Positions 1-8,474 of a stretch of DNA of 20,000 nt are shown in pieces. A program made the translations under genes and the position numbers. Position 1 is the first letter of the stretch; each line of letters starts with the position of its first letter. The stretch is from Bigelowiella natans CCMP2755 (Eukaryota > Cercozoa > Chlorarachniophyceae). The DNA is taken from NCBI GenBank assembly GCA_000320545.1, contig ADNK01000609.1:1-20000 (forward strand), in the 5' to 3' direction. Under the pieces are notes generated by a model. The model was not told the origin of the DNA. It searched no databases and saw nothing but the letters and a program-made list of their open reading frames with translations.

Positions 1-2791
1 CCAAGGTGCGGTGGAGTCGCTCTACCTTGGAGTTGGACTGGGCATAGTATACAGGTGAGGCATCAATATTAGGGTGTGGTAGCTGTAGAAGAGAGGTCTC
101 ATTATCCACATGTAACTTCTTTGGTATCTTGTTTATGCTAACTTCATCAGGGATAGCCTGGAGCTCAGACTCCCAGGTACGGTAGCAGTTAGTAAGCCTC
201 TGCTTATATAAGCCTTTGTTCTTCTTAGCAACGTTGACCTTGATAATCTTTTTAACCCAGCACTTTCCAGTGGCCACATCAACGAAGGTAAGGTAGTGAT
301 AGCCATCGTACTTATAAACATCAATTTGCACGATATCTAAGAAGTTCCTTGCTTTGATTTTCTTAGATGCACGGCTCTTGCTGGACTCCTTGGTGGCGAC
401 GCCTGCCGCCTTCAAGCTGGAGCACCTGCAGCCACGCAGGTATGTCCTTATCTCTTTTAGCTTGTAGGGCCAGTAGTAATGGTAGAGTAGAGCAGTGATA
501 TGGTTTTCTCCTACGTGTGCAGGTCCATGGGCGGTAAAGAGAAGGGCTCCCCTGGTCCGCCGTGGCACGTAGGTACGCCTAACATTATTAGTGTATACAT
601 ATATCCTATCACTAAGTACCTCATGCTTGTGTTTGTATTTATCCAGGTGTTCTTGAAGGTGCTGGAGCTCCTCTGGCTCAGGCAGGAAGTCGCCGTCCTC
701 GAAGGTAATCGCGTTAACCATAGGGGTGACCTGGGTAGGGACTTTCTTTTCGAACAGCCTGCTGAAATAGTCAGCAAGCTGCTTGTCTCCTGGTGCGTAG
801 ACCACTGTCCTCTTGTCCCTAAACTCTTCCGTGTCCGCCCTCATAGCTGCATACTCATCGTTAGGCGCTTCGAGCTTGCGGTCGATGCCTAGGAGGGGCT
901 TGTGGTCAGTCATTAAGGTGAAGCTGGGCACCGACAGCAGGTAGTATCTTAGTTTCCTCTGCGCCTCAGTCATGGCTTTATACTCTCCTTTTGTAGGGCT
1001 GTACTTGGCCTCAGCTGCTGTGCAGGCCCTGCCCCACACCCGTATGATCTGCTGGTCTTGGGTAAGTACAGCAGCCATACCTAGCTTAGACCAGTCTGTC
1101 CATAGGGTAGCTGGTCTAGTAGTGTCTAGCTTAGCATTCAATAGGGTGTTGCTGCATAACTTTATTAGGTTATCGAAGTGGGCATCAAGGCCAGCCTTGG
1201 CCCACACCTTAGCGAAGCTGAGGCCTCCAGAGTTCTCCTTCCGGTAAGCAGTAGTAAAAGCAGCTGCAGTCCTAGCGTAGGTAGGGGAGAACCTACGTAG
1301 TATCCAAGCTGCAGTCTGCAAGAATGACTTTAACTCCTTTGCATTCTTAGGTTTAGGGGCTTGCTGTAGTGCTGCTACTTTCTCGGGGTTTGGGGTGATG
1401 CGGCCTTGCTCCAGGTAATATCCACACCACTTGATTCTTGTAGCTAGGAATGTACACTTCTGCAGTCTAATAGTAAAACCGAAGTGTGCAAACCTAATAA
1501 ATATATTTTCCAGGAGGAAGATCTGAGCGACGACTGTGTTGGTACATATTATGTCATCATCCACATACACAAACACAAACACCCACAACACAGACGCCAT
1601 CCCATCATGTGTGTATGCCCTGTAGTTCTGACTACTGAACGCATCCCCTGATATGCTTAGGCCGTAAGGGAATACGACGAAGTGCCACTTCCTGTGCCTG
1701 CTGGAGAACGCGGTAATGGGGCGGGAGGTTTTGTGGATGGGTGTCTGCATGTATGATTCATTTTTATCTAGGGAAGAGTAGTATTTGTATCCTATGACGT
1801 GTTCAATAACGTCATCTATCCTTGGTGTAGGTGTCTGGATCCTCTTTATTACTCGGTTGTGGCGGATGAAGTTGTGCGCCAGGCGGAAGAAAGGGTAAGT
1901 AGGTTTCTTAGCTAGCACATGTCTCACGTTCCATGGTGAGTTGCTTGGCTCTATCTTCCCTTCCTTTGCCCATTCATTGATCTGCCACTCTATCTTTTCC
2001 CAGTCCGCTTCCGGTCGCCTATGTTCTGGGTCATTGATGATGCACTCTTCGTATCCCTTCTTTAGCTCGATCTTTACTGGGGTAAGCTTGCTGGAGGGCT
2101 TCGTCGTCGGCTTGGTGATGTCAGAGTACTTCTCGTTTAATATTTTATTAATGTACTTTTTGCCTTTGTCGATATCCCAATCATCAGCTGGGGGGGTCTT
2201 GTCCAGTAGCTCCGTTATCTGTCGGATGGTCTTGCCGGGGTTCTTCTTCCGTAGCTCGGTAGGTGTAGGTAGCTTGTTGTCCGCTAGGTCCATAAACTCT
2301 AACGCATTAACGCTTGACTCAGAGGTCCACTCGTCAAGCCGTATCATGTTCTGGCTGATGGTCCTGCCTGACTTCTTTGGCAACTTAGCAAAGTATATCT
2401 TGTGATTGTAGAATGATATGATCCCCCCTAATTTTTCTAGGGCATCCTGTCCGAGGAGTAGTTCCATGGATAAAGTCATGGCTACTCGGGTCTTGATTTG
2501 GGTCTCCGCGTCGCTGCCAGGTATCTGTAGCTTTAGCATTAGCTCACCGACGGTCTTCATGGAAGAGCTTCCGTCTGCTTGAGCATATTTACGTTCTTTC
2601 TTAGTCACTTGATCCAATAGTCCTAACCTTCTTACTGTGCTTAGGCTTATGAAGGACTTCGGCATGCTGCCACTATCCCAAAGGGCAGGTAGTTTCTTGT
2701 AGTCTCCGTAGCTGTCTTTAACTTTAACCTTGGTCATAGCAACTTTGATAGTCCTGTTAGCGTCTTCGTCATTAATGTTGCATACTCCTAA
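1..2791 (-). CDS. Retrotransposon Pol: protease, reverse transcriptase, RNase H, integrase core (partial, both ends)
   Basis: One open frame with codons ending at positions 2, 5, 8 and so on of the plus strand, without a stop for more than 900 codons. Reading 5' to 3' on the minus strand: an aspartic protease site D-S-G at 2677-2669 (context ALWDSGSMPKSF); a reverse transcriptase with the SPW block, a PYGLS block and the catalytic VYVDDD at 1570-1553; an RNase H with Asp at 1094-1096 (LWTDWSK), Glu at 983-985 (KGEYKAM) and Asp at 905-907 (MTDHKPLL); and an integrase with an N-terminal H/C-rich zinc-like stretch (about 522-422) and catalytic Asp at 320-322 (QIDVYKYDG), Asp at 104-106 (HVDNETS) and Glu at 20-22 (SKVERLHRTL). 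The product is a polyprotein that copies and inserts the element. Gag and the natural start are absent; the N-terminal side is cut at the junction near 2792. The integrase is odd: only 27 residues lie between the second Asp and the Glu, where 35 is usual, and the zinc motif ends CRC rather than CxxC. Confidence 0.9.
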
Positions 2792-3463
2792 GGGGGAGGT
2801 ATCAAGGATAAGGAGAGGGAAGAAGGCGACGACAACGACGACGATACCGAGAGCGAAGACGAGAAGGTCCCGTACGATGGCCGAGTTCTAAAGGAAGGAC
2901 AGTATGTTAGGGCCAAGGTAAATCTGAGATCGAGAAATAAACAAGACCCCTTCTGGGGTGGCGTTGCAAAGGTTACCGAGAGGAAGGGGAGGAAGCAGTA
3001 CTACATCTATGATGGGAACAGGGTCACCTTGCGCCACATCAGTCACCTAAAGAATTATGATATCGGTGAGAAGCTCCTAGAGGATGTTAAAGTAAACCCT
3101 ACTGTGTGGGAGCGAGCAATGCCTTGTTTAGGACCCCGACCTAAGTTCGATGTGGAATATGGAAACAATAAGGTCAGGGTGAACGACGATTGGCGCATGA
3201 AGATTGTCTATCTAGGCTACCCTGGATTACGAAATATGGAGAGGGTAGCTATGAAAATAAAGGACGGAAAATATCAGCTACTCTACCTAGCTGTTCCCGA
3301 CTTACCCTTTGAGCACTGGTATAAGGTCCTGGGGGACCTTGATGCAGAGGGCTGGTATGGACACGAACCTAAGGACGAAGGTGAGTTCTGGGTAAGCGAC
3401 AAAGGAGATAAGGTTAGAGAGGAATCTATTACCTGGTGGTTGGTGAAGTTCCGAAAGCGATGA
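2792..3463 (+). CDS. Retrotransposon integrase C-terminal domain plus unknown C-terminal extension (5'-truncated)
   Basis: The frame opens just after a TAA at 2789-2791 and ends with TGA at 3461-3463, with no ATG that begins a sensible protein, so it is the 3' part of a longer Pol. It starts with a very acidic stretch (GDDNDDDTESEDE). Then comes an SH3-like integrase C-terminal domain of the Ty3/gypsy kind: EGQYVRAK, then DPFWGGVAKV, then a basic stretch, then VTLRHISHLKNYD at about 2904-3062. About 130 further residues follow with many Trp and Tyr (for example WYKVLGDLDAEGWYG) that I do not recognise; they are not an obvious chromodomain. The polypurine tract and LTR follow within 52 bases, as expected for the end of pol. 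The codon register coincides with that of the minus-strand frame to the left, so the opposite strand is also open as far as 2887. Confidence 0.75.
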   Translation, partial: GGGIKDKEREEGDDNDDDTESEDEKVPYDGRVLKEGQYVRAKVNLRSRNKQDPFWGGVAKVTERKGRKQYYIYDGNRVTLRHISHLKNYDIGEKLLEDVKVNPTVWERAMPCLGPRPKFDVEYGNNKVRVNDDWRMKIVYLGYPGLRNMERVAMKIKDGKYQLLYLAVPDLPFEHWYKVLGDLDAEGWYGHEPKDEGEFWVSDKGDKVREESITWWLVKFRKR

Positions 3464-3506
3464 AGGTCTAAGGGAATAAGGAAGGAAGGAAGGAGCAACG
3501 TGACTT

Positions 3507-3514
3507 GGGGGAGG
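3507..3514 (+). other. Polypurine tract (plus-strand primer site)
   Basis: GGGGGAGG lies directly before the TG that begins the LTR, the usual place for the primer of plus-strand DNA synthesis. The same nine bases GGGGGAGGT also occur at 2792-2800, exactly at the orientation junction of the element. Confidence 0.7.
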
Positions 3515-3840
3515 TGTAGCGCGTACCACTACGCGGGCACAAGTCACGTGCGACAACAAAGGGGTTGTCGCGGATATAGAATATAGATAACGTAGATATT
3601 AATACAGCATAGGCACGTGGGTTCCGGCGGGACTCATGGCAGCACACCGGAAGTGTGCTGCCCCACGTGCGGCGGCATTCGCGAAAGCTTCGCGAATGAT
3701 TACGCAGTGCACGATTTAATAAAAATATAATCTTTAATAAAAATAAACACAACTCTTCAAAAGGAAGCAAACGTGCCTTTCCCCCCCCCTGCCTACTTGT
3801 GCACGTAGCGCCTCGGCCTGTGAACACCTTACGCGCAACA
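3515..3840 (+). repeat. 3' long terminal repeat, 326 bp
   Basis: The boundaries rest on TG...CA ends within near-perfect 10-bp terminal inverted repeats: TGTAGCGCGT at 3515-3524 and ACGCGCAACA at 3831-3840, which match at 9 of 10 bases when inverted. A polypurine tract lies immediately upstream and the end of pol 51 bases before the LTR. The LTR has three CACGTG boxes (3545-3550, 3614-3619, 3664-3669), which plant-type bZIP or bHLH factors could bind. It has strong hairpins at 3520-3535, 3638-3662 and 3676-3698, three AATAAA hexamers at 3718-3747 and a C9 run at 3781-3789. The second LTR is not in the window, so identity between LTRs cannot be used to date the insertion. Confidence 0.75.
3718..3747 (+). 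terminator. Polyadenylation signal cluster in the LTR
   Basis: Three overlapping-to-adjacent AATAAA hexamers (3718-3723, 3736-3741, 3742-3747) lie in an A/T-rich patch downstream of the hairpins. In an LTR this is where the R region and 3' end formation are expected. The cleavage site itself cannot be placed. Confidence 0.4.
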
Positions 3841-4547
3841 GAGGTCGTTTAGTCGATCATCTCATCCATGTACTCAGACGTCCAGATGTGATCAGCATTC
3901 TGCATCAATGAATGAACAATGTCTAGACGTATGATTCCAATGTAATGTAGAAGTGTGATTTGGCCGTGAGAACGCACGAACGCGCACCGGAATGAGTGAA
4001 TGCAGCGACTCAATCAGTTGCCAGCTGAGAGGATCTCCAGAAGTGCTAACTCATCCACTTCCTCCCAAACAACAAGACCACCAAGGAAAATCCAAGAAAG
4101 AAAGAAAGAAGGAAAGCTAGAAGAGTTTCCACATGAATGAAAGGATGAATGAAGCATTTCCACAGGATTGGAGCGGACAATGTGCTTGCATTTCGAAATG
4201 GAGCATCGTGGGCCTGGAGAGGATTACCAGGATTACCTCGAAACAAGTTCCTTTTTTTAGTCGCGACAACAAAAATACGGTAAATGAGGAAGTGCGAACT
4301 CTCCTCTGCCGAGACAAGATTTGAACACACTCCGAAGGAGTTTTCGGCAAGGGAGAAATGGAGTTAATCCTTTAAGCGACACAAAAAAAACATATGTCGC
4401 ATGTAATAAATAGATATACTTTTGATGAAATCACACATAAAACCTCCCGAAAATGACTCTGAATAATATCGAAACAGATTTGTAAGATCCGGTCGATATA
4501 CCATCATATCACCCCCCGCAGACCATCGGAAAACATAACGAATTGGC
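3841..4547. other. Spacer between the retrotransposon and the acyl-CoA dehydrogenase gene
   Basis: About 700 bases of non-repetitive sequence holding the presumed promoter and 5' UTR of the gene starting at 4548. Short frames on both strands (for example 4046-4330 minus, 4133-4324 plus) show no recognisable domain and lean on low-complexity GAAA and ATGAATGA runs near 4095-4150. I see no RNA gene here. Confidence 0.5.
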
Positions 4548-6143
4548 ATGCGCGTGTTCGAATTGAAAGAAGTCGCAGTGCACAACCGAGCTGAGGACTG
4601 TTGGATCGTTGTGGATGGGATCGTGTTCGATGTGACCTCCTTTCTCAGTGCTCACCCGGGAGGAAAGAAGATCCTTCTCAAGGAAGCAGGAAAAGATGCA
4701 ACTAAAAAGTCTGTTCCCTCCTTTGAGATACAATCTTGAGTGCTTTTTTAGTGAATTGCACATATCCTTCCTCTCCTTTTATCTCCAAACAAAAAATCTT
4801 TGCCATGCAATTCGTTTAACTGTCTCGTTGTTGTTGTCGATTGCTCGGATAGATTCAAGATGTTCCACGGTCCAAAGGTGCTGACGAAATACAAGAAGAA
4901 GCTGCAGGTTGGAGTTGTAAAGGGGTCCATCGCACACAAGAATATCAACCAGGAGGCCAAGGAAGGTAGCGACGACGTGAAGGCTCTTAACCGCGTAGAG
5001 AAGGTTTCGAGGCAGTTGAATCTACCTGAGGCAAATATCATCTACAAGCCATTTGGAGATCAGGTCATCAAAACAGTGGAAGAAGTAGTACTTTTCTCAG
5101 GGATTATTTTTAAATGAACGTTGGAAAGATGTACGCCTCCTCAAACGCTGCTTCTGATTGGATTTTCCCCCCACCCTCCTCCCTCCCACATGCCGTGTTT
5201 GTAACTCAGGTTCCCTGGGGAGATCCGTCGTGGTATCAAGGAAACAACAGCCCATACTACACCGACTCCCACATTAAATGGAGAAAGAGAGTGCGGAAGT
5301 TCATGGAGGAAGTGATCGAACCCAACGTGCACGAATGGGATGGTAATGTGCACGCCCCAAGAGACCAAAGTAGCTCACCGGACTAACTCGCTACTCCTTC
5401 TCCCCCCCCCCCCCCCCCTTACTATTACTACTACTACTACCACTTTGACGTCATCAGAGTCGTACCAGTTCCCGAAATACGTCTTCAAGAAGTTCTACGA
5501 GGCTGGACTGATGCCAGGGATTGTCGGCCCGCCGTGGGACGAGTCGCTCTGCGGTGTTGCCCCGCCGGAGGGGGGCTTCGACTCCTTCCACGAGTTGATC
5601 CTGGTCGATGAGCTTGCACGGTGCGGATCTGGGGGTATTATGTGGGCCCTTTTCGCAGGAATCTCCATCGGTCTCCCCCCAATCCTCCACTTCGGGAGTG
5701 AGGAGCTCAAGCGCAAAGTCGCCCCCCCCTGCTTGAGGGGCGATAAGTTCATATGCCTCGCCATCACCGAGCCTTGGGCTGGCAGCGATGTGGCCAACAT
5801 CCGCACCACGGCGAAGCGCGAAGGCGACTTCTACATCGTCAACGGAGCCAAGAAGTGGATTACAAATGGCATCTGGTCAGTCAAGATGTACGCAGTAGCC
5901 TTAATTTTAATGCCGTTTGAGGTGGAGGAGGAGGAGAAGGAAAGGGGTAGGGAGGGGTAAGTGTACGAGGTGGAGGAATAAAAGGTCTGGTCAATATAAA
6001 ACAAATATCAACAGGTCCGACTACTTCACCGTTGCGGTGCGTACTGGAGGGAAGGGAGCGAAGGGCATCTCGATGCTGCTGGTGGAAAAAGCCATGCCTG
6101 GCGTCAAGTGCCGTCACATGAAGTGCATGGGTGCTCCTTGATA

Positions 6144-6205
<62 letters not shown>

Positions 6206-6745
6206 ATTGTGTGTCTTGAGATATTATATAATACACGCATATAATATTAAAACGAGAAAAGCGAAAGCAGGATGCAGACGTTTTGCTCCAATGCTTTCTG
6301 GGTGCGTGTCCTGCCCTCGTTTCCTCTGATGATGGGTATGTTGGCAAATGCCAATCAGGCGTGTGGCCCTCTGGAACGACCTACATCACATTTGAGGATG
6401 TGAAGGTTCCGGCCAGCAACATCATTGGCAAGGAGGTGTAGAGCAGTAGTAGTAAGCAGCAGCAAGTCGTGGTGGTAGTGGTGGTGGTAGTTATATTGGT
6501 GATCGGTGTTTTTATAATCAGCAATCTCACCATATCTAAGTGCTAATGAATGTATTCGTATGTTACGCTTCTATGCGCCCCTCTGTCCGTCCCATCTCCC
6601 CCCCCCCCCCCCCTTCCCACCCCTACCTCTCAAAACCAACTCCTGTTCTTCTCACACCTCTACGACAACTATAGGGAGAAGGGTTCCGACAGATTATGTA
6701 CAATTTCAATCATGAGGTGAGGATGGTGATGACGATGATGATGAC

Positions 6746-6779
<34 letters not shown>

Positions 6780-6835
6780 CACCAACATCATCTTTGTAGG
6801 GCACCATATTCTTTCTGGCATTCTCTCTTTCCCGC

Positions 6836-6875
<40 letters not shown>

Positions 6876-6935
6876 CTCTCCACACAACACACACACACAC
6901 ACACACACGTGTTGCAAACGCTAAGATATAATATT

Positions 6936-6972
<37 letters not shown>

Positions 6973-7475
6973 GCATATAAATAATATTATATCGCAACAC
7001 GTTTCCGCAGCGCTGGAGCTTAGTCTGCCAGAGCAACAGGCTGGCGAGGGTGTGCTTCGAGGAGGCATTTAAGTACGCGATGAAGCGAAAGACGTTCGGC
7101 AAGCGGCTCATCGACCACCAGATGATTCGCTTCAAGCTGGCGGAGATGGTGCGCCAAATCGACGCCACGCACTCCTGGACGGAGAACGTCACCTACCAGC
7201 TGCAGACGATGAAGAAAAAAGAACAGAACTTGAAGCTCGGCGGCACAATCGCTCTCCTCAAGGCACAGAGCAGCAAAGTTTTCGAGTACTGCGCCCGGGA
7301 GGCAGCGCAGATATTCGGGGGCGCAAGCTATGTGCGGGGTGGGGTGGGGGAGAAGATCGAGCGAATGTACCGCGAGGTGAGAGCATACGCAATCCCCGGA
7401 GGGTCCGAAGAGATTCTTGAAGACTTTGCAGTGCGCCAGGCTGCCCGCGCCGCCAAGAAGCAAGCGAAGCTTTGA
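4548..7475 (+). CDS. Cytochrome b5-acyl-CoA dehydrogenase fusion, probably peroxisomal (8 exons, 540 aa)
   Basis: Exons 4548-4708, 4853-5063, 5210-5342, 5458-5875, 6015-6130, 6359-6435, 6675-6716 and 7011-7475; all introns are GT-AG and every phase matches. Residues 1 to about 75 form a cytochrome b5 haem domain with axial ligands His36 (HPGG) and His59 (MFHGPK). After a linker comes a full acyl-CoA dehydrogenase from about residue 125: ITEPWAGSD at 271-279 binds flavin, and QIFGG and PGGSEEI lie near the C terminus. These enzymes oxidise acyl-CoA to 2-enoyl-CoA with FAD. The position that is Glu in medium-chain enzymes (YEGT) is replaced by IPGGS. I infer that the base is Glu386 in FNHERW, which aligns with LDLER of isovaleryl-CoA dehydrogenase. 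The protein ends in AKL, a PTS1 match, so peroxisomal matrix import is likely. As I recall, such fusions are known from fungi. The ATG at 4548 gives the usual short lead into the b5 fold. Confidence 0.9.
5402..5442. repeat. Poly(C)17 plus (ACT)n in intron 3 of the dehydrogenase gene
   Basis: A run of 17 C (5402-5418) is followed at once by an ACT trinucleotide tract, ending 15 bases before the acceptor AG at 5456-5457. It probably serves as, or extends, the polypyrimidine tract. Confidence 0.9.
6150..6204. repeat. Compound (AT)n(GT)n microsatellite in intron 5
   Basis: Alternating AT (6150-6178) passes directly into alternating GT (6179-6204). It lies within the intron at 6131-6358 of the acyl-CoA dehydrogenase gene. 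Confidence 0.95.
6598..6613. repeat. Poly(C)16 in intron 6
   Basis: A C16 run lies about 60 bases upstream of the acceptor at 6673-6674. A GTG-rich tract (about 6470-6488) lies in the same intron. Confidence 0.9.
6720..6972. repeat. Four stacked microsatellites filling intron 7
   Basis: The intron at 6717-7010 consists largely of four tracts in series: (ATG)n at about 6720-6778, (CT)n at about 6839-6880, (CA)n at about 6881-6908 and (AT)n at about 6948-6972. The spurious frames here (poly-His, poly-Met, Arg-Glu repeats) are products of these tracts. Confidence 0.95.
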
Positions 7476-7816
7476 AAAGCGATCGAATCATTTCGTCAAC
7501 TTAGCAGAAGACCTGCTGTGTTTTGTATGAGCGTCTACTGAATGCTTGGTTGCATACCCTCACCTAGTCACATACAGTGCGTGCATGGCGCTGACATGAC
7601 GAACATCAGCGTTGCCTAGATTTTGCTCATTTTGATTGATGGCTGATCTAGCTGATATAGTCGTTCTGTTCGGCCTGCAGCATATAGCTAGATAGCATGC
7701 ATGACGATACGTACGATGCATGTCTGCGCTAGCCTGCGTAACGTATTAGTGCATAATGTAGCCAACATACGCTGTGATGACGCTATATGCATGATCGACG
7801 CTTTGAATATAATGAG

Positions 7817-7828
7817 CATGCTAGCATG
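7817..7828. repeat. 12-bp palindrome CATGCTAGCATG, copy 1
   Basis: A perfect self-complementary 12-mer, also found at 14576-14587 and 14655-14666. With three flanking bases (GCATGCTAGCATGAT) it matches the 14576 copy over 15 bases. Confidence 0.85.
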
Positions 7829-8055
7829 ATACGACTGATAAAATGCACGCAGTGCGAGCTAGAGAATTCCACAATGGCGAAAATAAAATGAATGAAAACA
7901 TGTATATAATCATTGCATCATTCTAGCATTGTGCCCAGCGCAACGACTATAGCTAGATGACCACATCAAATATATGCATTGCACAGCTACATCAGGATGA
8001 CCATTGAAAAAATTTAATTCTTCATTACATCCGTCTCATATGTGTTGTCATCAAC

Positions 8056-8069
8056 TACTGCATGCAGTA
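8056..8069. repeat. 14-bp perfect palindrome TACTGCATGCAGTA
   Basis: A self-complementary 14-mer with no spacer in the convergent 3'-3' spacer, followed by AATAAAC. It could be a protein-binding site, or a short hairpin in the 3' UTR of the dehydrogenase transcript. Function unknown. Confidence 0.7.
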
Positions 8070-8474
8070 AATAAACTAGCAAATAAACTTGGCGATTCCA
8101 TTCTAGTATTGCATCGCATGATCTCGACAGCATCGTAAACTATCTTGTCCACCGCTTTGGTGTTCGATTTATTTGACAACTAGAAGCCTTCTTCTTCTTT
8201 TTCTTTTTCTTCTTCATCTTCATCTTCTCTACTCGTATCCCCTCAACGTTTCAAGCCGATTCCTCACCGTTTGTGTTTCGCGCACTAACTTCTCTGTCTT
8301 GGACCACGTATCAACCTCTTCCCAGTCTGATATCTGCAAAAAGAATGCACAGTGAGGTAATGGTGGTGTGTAGGCACAAGCATGCTGCGAAATCTTGAAG
8401 GACGTATGTGTGTGTGTGTGTGTGTTCCTGGGGTAGGGGAGTACATCTTAGTAAAAGAACACGCACTAGCACAA

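Larger units (their letters stand above)
1..3840. mobile_element. Ty3/gypsy-type LTR retrotransposon, internally rearranged, left end outside window
   Basis: The domain order on the minus strand (protease, reverse transcriptase, RNase H, integrase) is that of Ty3/gypsy elements. On the plus strand, from about 2792 onward, lie an integrase C-terminal domain, a polypurine tract and a 3' LTR. In an intact element all of these share one strand, so the body is inverted relative to the 3' end. The minus-strand frame has no stop between 1 and 2887, and the plus-strand frame has none between 2792 and 3460, so both halves look young. Two explanations fit: an inversion of the protease-to-integrase block within one element, or two related elements joined head to head. 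An assembly error at 2792 is a third possibility. The 5' LTR, if present, is left of the window. The 5 bases after the LTR, gaggt, would be the target-site duplication to look for there. Confidence 0.85.
7476..8474. other. Convergent 3'-3' spacer, palindrome-rich
   Basis: The plus-strand dehydrogenase gene ends at 7475 and the minus-strand membrane-protein gene at 8475, so this spacer carries both 3' UTRs. From about 7550 to 8170 it is crowded with CTAG, GCATGC, GCTAGC and ATGCAT words. It holds one copy of CATGCTAGCATG (7817-7828) and a 14-bp palindrome (8056-8069). A (TG)n tract lies at 8407-8425. No coding frame in it looks real. Confidence 0.6.

Noticed and set aside
500-2405. Plus-strand frames at 500-892, 972-1247 and 1941-2405
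   Set aside because: They are antisense to the minus-strand pol frame, which carries the protease, reverse transcriptase, RNase H and integrase motifs; the plus-strand readings have no domain.
5881-7068. Frames rich in His, Met, Ser, Thr or Tyr-Ile repeats
   Set aside because: They are translations of ATG, CT, CA and AT microsatellites inside introns of the acyl-CoA dehydrogenase gene.
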